From DASXMR01 sp036495525 (lineage in GTDB: Bacteria; Actinomycetota; Actinomycetes; Streptosporangiales; Streptosporangiaceae): DNA of 22,247 nucleotides. Location of the stretch: the NCBI GenBank assembly GCA_036495525.1, contig DASXMR010000103.1:1-22247 (forward strand), in the 5' to 3' direction. Each line of letters starts with the position of its first letter. The stretch's first letter is position 1. A program made the position numbers and the translations under genes. Positions 9,126 to 15,919 of this stretch are shown in pieces. The notes below the pieces were generated by a model that was not told the DNA's origin, did no database searches, and saw only the letters and a program-made list of their open reading frames with translations.

Positions 9126-9602
9126 ATGCGGATCATCGCAACCGTGAACGGCGAGCCGAAGCAGGCCGACGACGTGTGGGAAGGCGAGAGCCTGCTGTAC
9201 GTGCTGCGCGAGCGGATGGGCCTGCCCGGCGCGAAGAACGCCTGTGAGCAGGGCGAGTGCGGCTCCTGCACCGTCTACCTGGACGGCGTGACGGTGTGCG
9301 CCTGCCTGGTCGCGGCCGGGCAGGCGCAGGGCCGCACCGTGCTCACCGTCGAGGGGCTAGCCAGCGGCGACAGGCTGCACCCGGTGCAGGAGGCGTTCGT
9401 CGAGGCGGGCGCGGTGCAGTGCGGGTTCTGCACGCCAGGGCTGCTGATCGCCGCCCACGACCTGCTGGCCGGCAACCCCCGCCCAGCAGACCCGGAGATC
9501 CGCGAGGCGCTGGCCGGGAACCTGTGCCGGTGCACCGGGTACGAGAAGATCATCGAGGCCGTGCGGCTGGCAGCTGACCGGCTAGCCGAGGGCACCGCGT
9601 GA
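9126..9602 (+). CDS. pucE: Xanthine dehydrogenase, 2Fe-2S subunit
   Basis: A 158-residue small subunit with two [2Fe-2S] clusters. The plant-ferredoxin-type cluster uses Cys40, Cys45, Cys48 and Cys60 (CEQGECGSC...C), and the C-terminal helical domain has Cys99, Cys102, Cys134 and Cys136 (QCGFC and LCRCTGY). It relays electrons from the molybdopterin subunit to the FAD subunit. The ATG at 9126 fits the conserved start of the fold; an upstream in-frame start at 9078 would overlap the FAD subunit gene. GGGGAGG at 9107-9113 is the nearest ribosome-binding candidate, rather far at 12 bases. The stop overlaps the next start by four bases (GTGA). The molybdopterin subunit is not adjacent but begins 2.3 kb downstream. 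Confidence 0.95.
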   Translation: MRIIATVNGEPKQADDVWEGESLLYVLRERMGLPGAKNACEQGECGSCTVYLDGVTVCACLVAAGQAQGRTVLTVEGLASGDRLHPVQEAFVEAGAVQCGFCTPGLLIAAHDLLAGNPRPADPEIREALAGNLCRCTGYEKIIEAVRLAADRLAEGTA

Positions 9603-10957
9603 CCGCTCTGGTGCTCGACGGCTGCGCCGTCGTGACCGTCGACCAGCGCGGCACCGAGCACGAGTCCGGGCACGTGGTCATCGACGGCGCGACGATCACC
9701 GCGGTCGGGCCGGGCCCGGCGCCGGCCGTGCCGCCGGGAGCGCGGCTGGTGGACGCGCGCGGCTGCCTTGCCACGCCCGGACTGGTGAACACCCACCATC
9801 ACCTGTACCAGTGGGCTACCAGGGGCCGCGCCGCCGACTCGACGCTGTTCGGCTGGCTGACCGAGCTGTATCCGGTGTGGGCGCGGATCAACGAGGACAT
9901 CGTGCGCGCCGCGGCGACGGCCGCGCTCGGCTGGCTGGCCAGGACCGGCTGCAGCACGACGACCGACCACCACTACGTGTTCCCCCGCGATGGCGGCGAC
10001 GTGCTGGCCGCGACGGTGGACGGGGCTCGCGCGGTAGGCCTGCGGTTCCATCCGACCCGCGGCTCCATGGACCTCGGCGCCAGCGCAGGCGGGCTGCCGC
10101 CCGACGACGTGGTCGAGGACGCTGACCGGGTGCTGGCCGCCACCCAGCAGGCGATCGAGCGGTTCCACGACCCGTCACCCGGCTCGATGCTGCGCGTCGC
10201 GGTGGCGCCGTGCTCGCCGTTCACGGTCACCGACGCGCTCATGTCACGCTCCGCCGAGCTGGCCCGCAGCCTGGGCGTGCGACTGCATACGCACCTCGCC
10301 GAGACCACCGACGAGCTGGACTACTTTGCCGAGCGATATGGCCGCTCGCCGGCCGAGTACGCCGAGTCGCTGGACTGGCTGGGCGCCGATGTCTGGCTCG
10401 CGCACGCGGTCCACCTCAGCGACCAGGACGTCGCCCGGCTTGGCCGGACCGGCACGGCGGTCGCGCACTGCCCGACGTCCAACGGCAGGCTCGGCGCCGG
10501 CGTCTGCCGGACACGTGACCTGCTCGACGCCGGCGCGGTCGTCGGGCTGGGCGTGGACGGCGCTGCCTCCAACGAGGCCAGCTCGCTGATCGGCCAGGCC
10601 AGCGCGGCGCTGCTGACCGCCAGGGCGGCCGGCGGGCCGCTCGCCATGTCCGTACGGCAGGCGCTTGAGCTGGCCACCATCGGCGGAGCCACTGTGCTTG
10701 GCCGGGCCGCCGAGATCGGCTCGCTTGAGCCGGGCAAGCTCGCCGACATCGCGCTCTGGCGGCTGGACACGCTCCCGCACGCGGACATCGCCGATCCGGT
10801 CGCCGCGCTGATACTCGGCCCGCCGCCGCCCCTTGAGCTGCTGCTCGTCAACGGCGAGCCGGTGGTCGAGCGTGACCGGCTGACCAGCCTCGACGAGCAG
10901 GCCGCCGCGGGCGCTGCCCGCGCCGCCGCCCGCCGGCTCTGGCAGGCCGGCTCATGA
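9599..10957 (+). CDS. Amidohydrolase, probable 8-oxoguanine deaminase
   Basis: A 452-residue amidohydrolase of the chlorohydrolase/guanine-deaminase superfamily (COG0402 type). Metal and catalytic residues are in place: NTHHHLYQW with His66-68, DHHYVF near 123-128, HTHLAE with His230/His232 and Glu235, LAHAVH with His269/His272, and GVDGAASNE with the metal Asp320. The HHH-L-YQW and DGAASNE motifs match the family that includes experimentally characterised 8-oxoguanine deaminases, often mislabelled hydroxydechloroatrazine ethylaminohydrolase. Its deamination product would be urate, feeding directly into this gene cluster. Guanine deaminase or another aminopurine/triazine deaminase is the alternative. 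The GTG start overlaps the pucE stop, and its own stop overlaps the next gene (ATGA), so it is firmly part of the xanthine dehydrogenase operon. Confidence 0.85.
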   Translation: MTALVLDGCAVVTVDQRGTEHESGHVVIDGATITAVGPGPAPAVPPGARLVDARGCLATPGLVNTHHHLYQWATRGRAADSTLFGWLTELYPVWARINEDIVRAAATAALGWLARTGCSTTTDHHYVFPRDGGDVLAATVDGARAVGLRFHPTRGSMDLGASAGGLPPDDVVEDADRVLAATQQAIERFHDPSPGSMLRVAVAPCSPFTVTDALMSRSAELARSLGVRLHTHLAETTDELDYFAERYGRSPAEYAESLDWLGADVWLAHAVHLSDQDVARLGRTGTAVAHCPTSNGRLGAGVCRTRDLLDAGAVVGLGVDGAASNEASSLIGQASAALLTARAAGGPLAMSVRQALELATIGGATVLGRAAEIGSLEPGKLADIALWRLDTLPHADIADPVAALILGPPPPLELLLVNGEPVVERDRLTSLDEQAAAGAARAAARRLWQAGS

Positions 10958-11307
10958 CCAGGGACGAGGTCCTGAGCCTGTGTGCCGGCCTGGCCGGATC
11001 AGCTGAGGACTATGCGTTTGGCGACGGGGTGGCCGTGTTCAAGGTGGCTGGCCGCATGTTCGCCCTGGTGCCGCTCGACGGCACGCCCGCCAGCATGAAT
11101 CTCAAGTGTGACCCGGACCTGGCCCTGGAGCTGCGGGCGCAGTACCCGTCGGTCCGGCCCGGATACCACCAGAACAAGCGGCACTGGAACACCGTCGATC
11201 TCGACGGCTCCGTCGACGACGGCGAGCTTCGGTGGATGGTCAGCCACTCCTACGAACTGGTGGTCGCGAGCCTGCCAAGGGCAGTCCGTGACGGGCTCCG
11301 GCGATAG
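10954..11307 (+). CDS. MmcQ/YjbR family protein
   Basis: A 117-residue protein of the MmcQ/YjbR family: an N-terminal helix (TRDEVLSLCAGL), the G-x-x-VFKVAGRMFALV hairpin, MNLKCDPDLALELRAQYPSVRPGYH in the middle and HWNTVDLDG followed by the DGELRWMVSHSYELVVASL helix. The fold is CyaY-like; some members are annotated as DNA-binding, but no general function is established. The start overlaps the deaminase stop (ATGA), so it is co-translated with the second purine operon, probably as its last gene since a perfect hairpin follows 34 bases after the stop. Whether it serves purine catabolism is unknown. Confidence 0.88.
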   Translation: MTRDEVLSLCAGLAGSAEDYAFGDGVAVFKVAGRMFALVPLDGTPASMNLKCDPDLALELRAQYPSVRPGYHQNKRHWNTVDLDGSVDDGELRWMVSHSYELVVASLPRAVRDGLRR

Positions 11308-11341
11308 CTGTAACAGCACCGGCCATGACCGCAGCTCGGGA

Positions 11342-11360
11342 GTCCTGGTGCTGCCAGGAC
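11342..11360. terminator. Perfect 7-bp hairpin after the xanthine dehydrogenase/deaminase operon
   Basis: GTCCTGG at 11342-11348 pairs with CCAGGAC at 11354-11360 around the 5-base loop TGCTG. It lies 34 bases after the MmcQ/YjbR stop. No T-tract follows, as is common for actinobacterial terminators, so it could also be a stability element. The remainder of 11308-11492 holds no gene I can recognise. Confidence 0.45.
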
Positions 11361-11492
11361 AGCAGCGAGGCGCCCGCGGTGTCGTTGCGGAGGGGCGCAC
11401 CTGTCCATCTGGGGTGCCTGGCAGCGTCGTGGTGGTGAGCACAGCCCGGATGGGGACCCGCCCGTGAGCCGCTGACACGGAAGGAGAGCGCG

Positions 11493-11843
11493 ATGCGCTA
11501 CATGATGATCCACTACATGCCCGACTCGGTGAACTGGGACGACAACGGCGAGGAAATCGACGATCCGGAGGGGATGCGGGCGCTGACCGCCTGGGACGAG
11601 GAGATGAAGGCCCGCGGCATCCTGGTCGGCGGCGGCTTCCTGCGGCCGTCGCGCGAGACGGTCACCCTGCGGCTGCGCGACGGCGAGAAGCTGATCACCG
11701 ACGGCCCGTTCGCCGAGACCAAGGAGCAGATCGCCGGCTACGGCATCCTCGAGTGCGCCGACCTGGACCAGGCGATCGAGGTGTCGATGCGGCATCCGAG
11801 CGCCACCTTCGGCACCTTCGAGCTCCGCGCCTACGCCGACTAG
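11493..11843 (+). CDS. YCII-related DGPF-domain protein
   Basis: A 116-residue ferredoxin-like-fold protein of the YCII/DGPF family. The defining TDGPFAETKE motif is at 69-78, with the usual MRYMMIHY N-terminal strand, a central helix (LTAWDEEMKARGILVGGGFL) and the IAGYGILECADLDQAIEVS helix. In actinobacteria such genes are often paired with ECF sigma factors, but none is present here. The molecular role of the family is not settled. A strong AAGGAG at 11481-11486, 6 bases from the ATG, indicates good translation independent of the preceding operon. It sits as a single gene between the two halves of the xanthine dehydrogenase locus and looks unrelated to the pathway. Confidence 0.9.
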   Translation: MRYMMIHYMPDSVNWDDNGEEIDDPEGMRALTAWDEEMKARGILVGGGFLRPSRETVTLRLRDGEKLITDGPFAETKEQIAGYGILECADLDQAIEVSMRHPSATFGTFELRAYAD

Positions 11844-11913
11844 GCCGTCCGCGGCTCCCTGTCGCCCTGGGCCGCGCCGGAAGCTGAGGCGGCGCCGGCC
11901 CGTGCGGCGGACT

Positions 11914-11926
11914 TACAGTGGGCGCA
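11914..11926 (+). promoter_or_regulatory. Leaderless-type -10 element before the molybdopterin subunit gene
   Basis: TACAGT at 11914-11919 matches the actinobacterial TANNNT -10 consensus and ends 6 bases before the ATG at 11926, so transcription would begin at or next to the start codon. No Shine-Dalgarno sequence is present in this gap, which supports leaderless expression. I see no clear -35 hexamer. Confidence 0.5.
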
Positions 11927-14223
11927 TGGTGAACGGCCGGCCGGGGACCACCGGCCTGCGCAGCCCGGTGACCGGGGGGATCGGGGCCAGCCCACGGCGG
12001 CCCGACGGCACTCCGAAGGTCACCGGCAAGTTCGCGTATGGCAGCGACCTGTGGACCGACGACATGATCTGGGGCGTCACGCTGCGCAGCCCGCACCCGC
12101 ACGCGGAGATCGCCTCGATCGATATCGGGCCCGCGCTGGCGACCACCGGCGTCTATGCGGTGCTGACCCACCAGGATGTGCCCGGCGCCATCATGACCGG
12201 CCTGGAGCTCGCCGACCAGCCGGTGCTGGCCCAGGACATCGTCCGGTACCAGGGCGAGCCGGTCGCCTTGGTCGCCGCTGACCACCCGGAGATCGCCCGG
12301 CAGGCGGCCAAGAAGATCAAGGTCAGCTACGCCCTGCTCGAGCCGGTCACCGAGCCCGAGGCGGCGCTGCGGCCAGGCGCGCCGTGGCTGCACCCGCAGG
12401 GCAACCTGGTCCGCCACCTCAAGCTGCGCAAGGGCGACCCGGCTCCGGTCGCTGACGTGGTGGTGACCGGCGAGTACACCGTGGGCATGCAAGACCAGGC
12501 GTTCCTCGGCCCGGAAGCCGGACTCGCGGTGCCCGACGGCCAGGGCGGGGTTGACCTGTACGTCGCGACTCAGTGGCTGCACGTCGACCAGAAGCAGGTC
12601 TGCGCGGCGCTCGGCCTCGGCCCAGACAAAGTCCGGCTCACCCTGGCCGGCGTCGGCGGCGCGTTCGGCGGCCGCGAGGACCTGTCCATGCACGTGCACG
12701 CCTGCCTGCTCGCGCTGCACACCGGCAAGCCGGTGAAGATGGTCTACAACCGCGAGGAGTCGTTCTTCGGCCACGTGCACCGGCACCCGGCCAGGATGCG
12801 CTACGAGCACGGCGCCCGCCGCGACGGCACCCTGGTCTACGTCAACGCGGAGATCTACCTGGACGGCGGCGCATACACCTCGAGCACCCCGGCCGTGGTG
12901 GGCAACGCCGGCACCATGGGCATCGGCCCCTACGTGGTGCCGAACGTGCGGGTGGACTGCTACGGCGTCTACACCAACAACCCGCCGTGCGGGGCGATGC
13001 GGGGCTTCGGGTCGGTGCAGACCGCGTTCGGCTACGAGGCGCAGATGGATGCCCTGGCCGCCGAGCTCGGCATCGACCCGGTCGAGCTGCGCTGCCGCAA
13101 CGCGATGAGCCTGGGCAGCCAGGCGCCCACCGGCCAGATCGTGGACAGCCCGGCACCGGTCACTGAGCTGCTGCGCAAGCTGGAGAAGATGCCGCTGCCG
13201 CTGCCCAGCCAGGCCAGCGACCTGCGCGGGCTGCCCGGCGGGGTGGCGAACACCACGCACGGCGAGGGCGTGGTGCGCGGGATCGGTTACGCGGTCGCCT
13301 ACAAGAACGTCGGCTTCTCGGAGGGCTTTGACGACTACTCCACCGCGCGGGTGCGGCTTGAGGTAGCAGGCGGCGAGCCGCTCGTTACCGTGCACACGGC
13401 CGCCGCCGAGGTGGGTCAGGGCCTGATCACGATCGAGCAGCAGATCTGCCGCACCGAGCTGGGCATCGAGAACGTGGTGGTGCTACCCAAGGACACCAGG
13501 GTTGGCTCCGGCGGCTCCACCTCGGCTTCCCGGCAGACCTACGTCACCGGCGGCGCCGTCCAGGCCGCCTGCGAGCAGGTCAGGGAGCGCGTCCTCGGCC
13601 TCGCCCAGCGCAGGACCGGCCGCACCGCAGCCGGCCTGCGGCTGTCTGACGGACTTGTGGTGTCGGCTGACGGGCCGCTGGGAACCCTGGCGGAGATCAT
13701 CGGCAGCGAGGTCATCGAGCAGACCGTCCAGTGGCGGCACCGGCCGACCCAGCCGGTCGACCCGGAGACCGGGCAGGGCTTCGCGCACGTGCAGTACGCG
13801 TTCGCCGCGCACCGCGCCGTCGTCGACGTGGACACTGAGCTGGGGCTGGTCAAGGTCGTCGAGCTGGCATGCACCCAGGACGTCGGCAAGGCGATGAACC
13901 CGCAGGCGATCGAGGGCCAGATCCAGGGCGGCAGCGCGCAGGGCCTCGGCCTCGCGGTGATGGAGGAGATCCAGGTGCGGGACGGCCTGATCCGCAATCC
14001 ATCGTTCACCGACTACCTGATCCCCACGATCCTCGACATGCCGCCGATGCGGATCGAGATCATGGAGTGCCCGGACCCGCACGCGCCGTACGGGCTTCGC
14101 GGCGTCGGCGAGGCACCGACCATCTCCTCCGGCCCGGCCGTCGCCGGCGCCATCCGGGCCGCCACCGGCCAGCAGCTGGCCCGGATCCCGATCAAGCCCG
14201 AGCACATCACGGGCACTGCGTGA
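11926..14223 (+). CDS. pucD: Xanthine dehydrogenase, molybdopterin-binding subunit
   Basis: A 765-residue catalytic subunit that hydroxylates hypoxanthine and xanthine at the molybdenum centre to form urate. Order of elements: the N-terminal aldehyde-oxidase/xanthine-dehydrogenase a/b hammerhead domain (DGTPKVTGKFAYGSDL onward), molybdopterin loop GGAFGG at 244-249, RGFGSVQTAFGYE with Arg359, a GSGGSTSASR loop around 526-535, QGGSAQGLG, and GVGEAP with the catalytic Glu729. Length fits the PucD-type large subunit. The ATG at 11926 is preferred to the in-frame upstream start at 11902 because a TACAGT -10 box lies just before it. The other two subunits are encoded at 8210-9602, separated by three genes, and it has its own promoter. 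Its stop overlaps the next gene by four bases. Other purine or heterocycle hydroxylases are formally possible, but the context argues for xanthine. Confidence 0.92.
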   Translation: MVNGRPGTTGLRSPVTGGIGASPRRPDGTPKVTGKFAYGSDLWTDDMIWGVTLRSPHPHAEIASIDIGPALATTGVYAVLTHQDVPGAIMTGLELADQPVLAQDIVRYQGEPVALVAADHPEIARQAAKKIKVSYALLEPVTEPEAALRPGAPWLHPQGNLVRHLKLRKGDPAPVADVVVTGEYTVGMQDQAFLGPEAGLAVPDGQGGVDLYVATQWLHVDQKQVCAALGLGPDKVRLTLAGVGGAFGGREDLSMHVHACLLALHTGKPVKMVYNREESFFGHVHRHPARMRYEHGARRDGTLVYVNAEIYLDGGAYTSSTPAVVGNAGTMGIGPYVVPNVRVDCYGVYTNNPPCGAMRGFGSVQTAFGYEAQMDALAAELGIDPVELRCRNAMSLGSQAPTGQIVDSPAPVTELLRKLEKMPLPLPSQASDLRGLPGGVANTTHGEGVVRGIGYAVAYKNVGFSEGFDDYSTARVRLEVAGGEPLVTVHTAAAEVGQGLITIEQQICRTELGIENVVVLPKDTRVGSGGSTSASRQTYVTGGAVQAACEQVRERVLGLAQRRTGRTAAGLRLSDGLVVSADGPLGTLAEIIGSEVIEQTVQWRHRPTQPVDPETGQGFAHVQYAFAAHRAVVDVDTELGLVKVVELACTQDVGKAMNPQAIEGQIQGGSAQGLGLAVMEEIQVRDGLIRNPSFTDYLIPTILDMPPMRIEIMECPDPHAPYGLRGVGEAPTISSGPAVAGAIRAATGQQLARIPIKPEHITGTA

Positions 14224-15452
14224 CCCGGCTCGACCCGGCGGCGCTGGCCGGGCTCGACCGCCTGCTCGCCAGCGCCGACCGGGAGCTGACCGCGCGCTAT
14301 CCCGGCGCGCCGCGCGGACGGCAGCCGGTGCACACCTGCTATGTGCCAGCCGACCAGCTGCGGCAGGACCAGGCGGCCGGCTGGGGCAGGCAGGCCGCCG
14401 GCGCGCTGGCGGACTTCGCGCCGGATGACGACGCGTTCGCCGCGGCGATGGGGCTGGCGCCGGCGATGGCCGCGCAGGTGCGTCCCCTGGTGCTCGCCAA
14501 GCTCGCCGCCGAGCCGGTCGAGGACCTGCGGATCGACTTCGAGGACGGCTACCTGGGCGGCGACGAGGATGCGGACGCGCGGGCCGCGGCCGGGGCGCTG
14601 GCTGCGGACGTCGCGGCTGGCCGCGCCCCGGCGTTCACCGGGCTGCGGTGCAAGAGCCTGGAACCCGCCAGCCGGAGCCGGGCCGTCCGCAGCCTGGAGC
14701 TGTTCCTGGAAACACTGCTCGGGGCCGGCCCGCTGCCGGACGGCTTCGTCATCACGCTGCCGAAAGTCACTTCGGCAGCGCAGGTCAACGCCATGGCGCG
14801 GCTCTGCGAGCTGCTGGAGCAGGCGTACTTGCTGCGCGCCGGGCGGCTCGCCTTCGAAATCCAGGTCGAGACCCCGCAGCTGATCCTCGGCGCTGACGGC
14901 GCGGCCGAGATCGCCCGGTGCGTGCACGCAGGGGCCGGCCGGCTGACCGGGCTGCACTACGGCACCTACGACTACAGCGCCAGCCTCGGCATCGCAGCCG
15001 CTTACCAGAGCATGGATCACCCGGCCGCCGACCACGCCCGCGCCGTCATGCAGGTCGCGGCAGCCGGCACCGGGGTCAGGCTGTCTGACGGCTCGTCCAA
15101 CGTGCTGCCCGGCGGGGACCGCGACGAGGTGACCGCGGCGTGGCAGCTGCACGCCCGGCTGGTCCTGCGGTCCCTGGAACGCGGCTTCTACCAGGGCTGG
15201 GATCTGCACCCCTGGCAGCTGGCCAGCCGGTACGCCGCCACCTACGCGTTCTTCCGCGAGCAGCTGCCAGCCGCCTGCGCCAGGCTGCGCGGCTACGCCG
15301 GCGGTGTGCATCACGGGGTGCTGGAAGAGCCAGCCACCGGCCGGGCGCTGGCCGGCTACCTCGGCCGCGCCCTGGACTGCGGCGCTGTCACCGAGGAAGA
15401 GATCGTCGCGCTGGCCGGCCGGGACCGCGCCACCATCGAAGCCATGCGCTGA
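14220..15452 (+). CDS. CitE/HpcH-like aldolase-superfamily protein of unknown function
   Basis: A 410-residue protein I place in the HpcH/HpaI-CitE TIM-barrel superfamily, probably the uncharacterised branch catalogued as DUF6986. Features that support this: RIDFEDGYLGGDEDAD at 104-119, FEIQVETPQLILG with an acidic residue at Glu217 where this superfamily binds Mg2+, then GLHYGTYDYSASLGI at 244-258 with a second acidic ligand candidate, Asp251, and a late GFYQGWDLHPWQL. Superfamily members cleave or form C-C bonds with acyl-CoA or pyruvate/glyoxylate-like partners; the reaction here is not known to me. The GTG start overlaps the pucD stop (GTGA), so the two are co-translated, and allantoinase and allantoicase follow. 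Since allantoate breakdown ends in ureidoglycolate/glyoxylate and no classical enzyme for those is present, a role in handling the C2 product is an attractive but untested idea. Confidence 0.75.
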   Translation: MTRLDPAALAGLDRLLASADRELTARYPGAPRGRQPVHTCYVPADQLRQDQAAGWGRQAAGALADFAPDDDAFAAAMGLAPAMAAQVRPLVLAKLAAEPVEDLRIDFEDGYLGGDEDADARAAAGALAADVAAGRAPAFTGLRCKSLEPASRSRAVRSLELFLETLLGAGPLPDGFVITLPKVTSAAQVNAMARLCELLEQAYLLRAGRLAFEIQVETPQLILGADGAAEIARCVHAGAGRLTGLHYGTYDYSASLGIAAAYQSMDHPAADHARAVMQVAAAGTGVRLSDGSSNVLPGGDRDEVTAAWQLHARLVLRSLERGFYQGWDLHPWQLASRYAATYAFFREQLPAACARLRGYAGGVHHGVLEEPATGRALAGYLGRALDCGAVTEEEIVALAGRDRATIEAMR

Positions 15453-15481
15453 GACCTTGGGCGTGTTGGCCCGCGCATCCC

Positions 15482-15516
15482 TTGCCCCCCGCCCGTTCGG
15501 CCTAGACTCCGGGCCG
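15482..15516 (+). promoter_or_regulatory. Leaderless-type promoter before the small membrane protein/allantoinase genes
   Basis: TAGACT at 15503-15508 fits TANNNT and is 7 bases from the GTG at 15516. TTGCCC at 15482-15487 is a possible -35 with a 15-base spacer, somewhat short. There is no Shine-Dalgarno sequence in the 63-base gap, consistent with leaderless transcription of the membrane protein-allantoinase-allantoicase unit. Confidence 0.5.
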
Positions 15517-15914
15517 TGGTCGATCACACCGACTTCTGGGCGGCCGTCGGCACCATCAGCCCGATCGCCATCGCGACGAACCTGCTGACCTTCGGCCAGG
15601 TGGTCGTGCGCAAGAGCGCCCTGCCCCGGCTCACTAACGAACCCAAGAAGCTCACCGCCTACCTGCGCAGCTGGCACTTGTTCTGGGTGGCACTCAACCT
15701 CGCTGCCTGCCTGGTGCTGATCGGCATGGCGCTGGCCTCGCTGTGGTCCGGCCACGACGTCGTCAGCGGCTGGGTCGCGGGCGTGCTGCTCCTGGCCATG
15801 CTCGTCGAACTGTGCATCCTGCCGGTGTGCACCGAGTCGATCCTGCGGCGGGCCGGCCACCAGGAGGCCGAGGCCAGGGCGAGGGCCAGGGCCGGCCCGG
15901 GATCGATGGCCTGA
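15516..15914 (+). CDS. Small integral membrane protein, unknown function
   Basis: A 132-residue protein I do not recognise. It has an N-terminal hydrophobic stretch (FWAAVGTISPIAIATNLLTF, about 7-26), a polar segment with basic residues (VVRKSALPRLTNEPKKLTAYLRSWH), two further membrane spans (about LFWVALNLAACLVLIGMALA at 55-74 and VVSGWVAGVLLLAMLVELCI at 82-101) and an Arg/Ala/Glu-rich tail likely to be cytoplasmic. The GTG start is supported by the TAGACT -10 box 7 bases upstream. The allantoinase ATG is only 5 bases after its stop and lacks a ribosome-binding site, so translation is probably coupled. The context suggests a membrane function co-expressed with allantoin degradation, but no known transporter family is evident. 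Confidence 0.65.
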   Translation: MVDHTDFWAAVGTISPIAIATNLLTFGQVVVRKSALPRLTNEPKKLTAYLRSWHLFWVALNLAACLVLIGMALASLWSGHDVVSGWVAGVLLLAMLVELCILPVCTESILRRAGHQEAEARARARAGPGSMA

Positions 15915-15919
15915 CCGGC

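Noticed and set aside
14013..15860. A 615-codon minus-strand open frame
   Set aside because: It mirrors the CitE-like and membrane-protein genes and has no motif or plausible ribosome-binding site.
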